NCBI GenBank assembly: GCA_964531205.1
Contig: CAZHGH010000133.1
Location: forward strand, 1-6,290
Direction: 5' to 3'
Length of the DNA stretch: 6,290 nt
DNA from: JAICWY01 sp964531205
GTDB lineage: Bacteria > Vulcanimicrobiota > Vulcanimicrobiia > Vulcanimicrobiales > Vulcanimicrobiaceae
Below the pieces are notes generated by a model that saw nothing but the letters and a program-made list of their open reading frames with translations, ran no database searches and was not told where the DNA came from. Numbering within the stretch: position 1 is the stretch's first letter; every line of letters starts with the position of its first letter. Shown here one piece after another: positions 5,522 through 6,290 of this stretch. A program made the position numbers and the translations under genes.

Positions 5522-6103
5522 ATGCCCTATCTACGCATTACTGCGCGAACCATTCCCATTGACGTCCGCCGGCAGCTCGTGAACGAGCTCACAGCTGCAA
5601 CGCTGCGTCTGATGCCGTCGGAGCACGCGTCGCTCACCAGCGTGCATTTTACCGATATCGATCCGGAGCGTTTTGCGACCGAGTCGCGTTTGATCGTCGA
5701 TGGACAAACGCCGAACGTGCAGCTCGAGTTTATTGCGCCGCATATTCCGGAACGCACGCGCCATCATCTCATCGATCGACTCACCGGTATTCTCATGAAC
5801 GCATACAAAATGCATGGTGAGGACATTTACCACGTCTACATCAAATTCACGTCGTATGACGCCGCGCGTGATTTTGCAATTGGCGGCCGATTTGCAGGCC
5901 GTTTCATTTCATTTCGATCGCGTGTATCGAAAAGCGCGCCGGCGGCAATCGGCGCGCTTGCCGTAATTGGTGCAGCTGCGTATTTTGCAATGCGCTTCTT
6001 GCGAGAAACGTTACCTTCGCCACGAACTCACGTCGGCGAGATACGAGAAGCGAATCGGTACGATCGGGATTCCCAACTTCCGCAGGCCATATTGGAAGAC
6101 TAG
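5522..6103 (+). CDS. Tautomerase-superfamily protein with C-terminal membrane helix
   Basis: The 193-residue protein begins MPYLRITARTIPIDVRRQLV, the pattern of 4-oxalocrotonate tautomerase (4-OT) proteins, in which Met removal exposes a catalytic N-terminal proline. A first beta-alpha-beta unit covers about 2-60 and includes SVHFTDIDPERF. A second starts at P64 (PNVQLEFIAPHIPERTRHHL) and runs to about 125, ending in an FAIGGRFAGR segment, so two 4-OT units are fused in one chain. By eye alignment to 4-OT the catalytic Arg39 corresponds to H42 here, Arg11 is not clearly kept, and Phe50 corresponds to F51, so chemistry may differ or be lost. After a basic linker (RSRVSKS) comes a hydrophobic helix at about 139-160, then a charged tail of ~33 residues. 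The basic linker suggests the tautomerase part stays in the cytoplasm. A membrane anchor is not typical of this family. The ATG at 5522 has only a weak GAGTAGG-type ribosome binding site. The gene ends at the bidirectional terminator shared with rplT. Confidence 0.85.
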   Translation: MPYLRITARTIPIDVRRQLVNELTAATLRLMPSEHASLTSVHFTDIDPERFATESRLIVDGQTPNVQLEFIAPHIPERTRHHLIDRLTGILMNAYKMHGEDIYHVYIKFTSYDAARDFAIGGRFAGRFISFRSRVSKSAPAAIGALAVIGAAAYFAMRFLRETLPSPRTHVGEIREANRYDRDSQLPQAILED

Positions 6104-6126
6104 CGCGCTGTCTTATGAAAGCGCTA
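6101..6126. repeat. Short inverted repeat over the tautomerase-like gene stop codon
   Basis: TAGCGC at 6101-6106, which includes the TAG stop, and GCGCTA at 6121-6126 are exact inverted copies separated by 14 bases. It could form a weak hairpin just ahead of the strong terminator at 6133. With 6-bp arms and a long loop it may have no function. Confidence 0.3.
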
Positions 6127-6132
6127 ACGAAA

Positions 6133-6167
6133 TACAAAAAGCCCGGCAGCGAGCCGGGCTTTTTGTA
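6133..6167. terminator. Perfect bidirectional Rho-independent terminator
   Basis: TACAAAAAGCCCGGC (6133-6147) and GCCGGGCTTTTTGTA (6153-6167) are exact 15-base inverted repeats around an AGCGA loop. A GC-rich core flanked by A5 and T5 runs makes it work on both strands. It ends the plus-strand tautomerase-like gene (stop at 6103) and the minus-strand rplT gene (stop at 6181), which converge here. Confidence 0.93.
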
Positions 6168-6180
6168 CTTCTGCTACGCG

Positions 6181-6290
6181 CTATTTTCCGACGGCTTGTT
6201 TGGCCGCGTTGAGTAGCGAACGGAATGCCGCTGCGTCGGAAACCGCCAGCTCCGCCAGCGCTTTACGGTTGAGCGTAACACCTGATTTCT
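6181..6290 (-). CDS. rplT: 50S ribosomal protein bL20, C-terminal part (gene runs off the window)
   Basis: The minus-strand frame ending with TAG at 6183-6181 reads KSGVTLNRKALAELAVSDAA followed by AFRSLLNAAKQAVGK. This is the conserved C-terminal end of bL20, an early assembly protein that binds 23S rRNA in the large subunit and in many bacteria represses its own operon (infC-rpmI-rplT). Only the last 35 codons are in the window; the start lies beyond position 6290, and infC and rpmI would be expected farther right. The gene ends 14 bases before the bidirectional terminator, so it is probably the last gene of its operon. Confidence 0.92.
   Translation of the reverse strand, partial: KSGVTLNRKALAELAVSDAAAFRSLLNAAKQAVGK

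Noticed and set aside
1..6290. Mobile element, CRISPR array, toxin-antitoxin or phage defence system
   Set aside because: I saw no transposase or integrase, no regularly spaced direct repeats, and no nuclease, methylase or toxin motifs; the small genes do not pair as toxin and antitoxin.

Overview
The window looks like an ordinary chromosomal segment of a fairly GC-rich, free-living bacterium. It carries sigma factors, a large sensor phosphatase, small exported proteins and, at the right edge, the 3' end of the ribosomal protein gene rplT. The gene mix (ECF sigma/anti-sigma pair, beta-lactamase-fold hydrolase with an extra C-terminal domain, PAS-GAF-PP2C phosphatase) resembles what I know from poorly cultured lineages such as Candidatus Eremiobacterota (WPS-2) or Acidobacteriota. 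That placement is an impression, not something the sequence proves. I see no tRNA or rRNA, transposase, integrase, CRISPR array or phage gene.

Layout. At the left, a small plus-strand hypothetical gene (115-390) in a more AT-rich stretch runs tail to tail into a minus-strand cluster. Read right to left, that cluster is an ECF sigma factor (3076-2513), a ZAS-type membrane anti-sigma factor (2516-1860, overlapping the sigma gene by ATGA) and, about 50 bp further on, an exported beta-lactamase-fold serine hydrolase (1808-387). Together they look like one envelope-stress operon: an extracytoplasmic cue releases the sigma factor, and a periplasmic hydrolase is part of the output.

Divergent from the sigma gene is a 60-residue plus-strand protein with a DUF1992 motif (3154-3336). 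It has a good extended -10 promoter overlaid by a near-palindrome. It again runs tail to tail, with overlapping stop codons, into a 553-residue PAS-GAF-PP2C/SpoIIE-type phosphatase on the minus strand (4994-3333). A possible 22-codon upstream ORF is coupled by ATGA to the phosphatase start.

Farther right are a minus-strand 91-residue secreted protein (5417-5142) with its own terminator (5089-5115) and, divergent from it, a plus-strand tautomerase-superfamily protein (5522-6103). The latter has two fused 4-OT-like units and, unusually, a C-terminal membrane helix. It converges on rplT (6290-6181, minus strand, 5' end outside the window) across a perfect 15-bp bidirectional terminator (6133-6167).

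The gene density leaves no gap over 300 bp. The most unusual items are the membrane-anchored tautomerase-like protein, the minimal DUF1992 protein with its palindromic promoter, the His/Met-rich sensor face of the anti-sigma factor, and the coupled upstream ORF of the phosphatase. I do not see a clear, entirely new multi-gene system.
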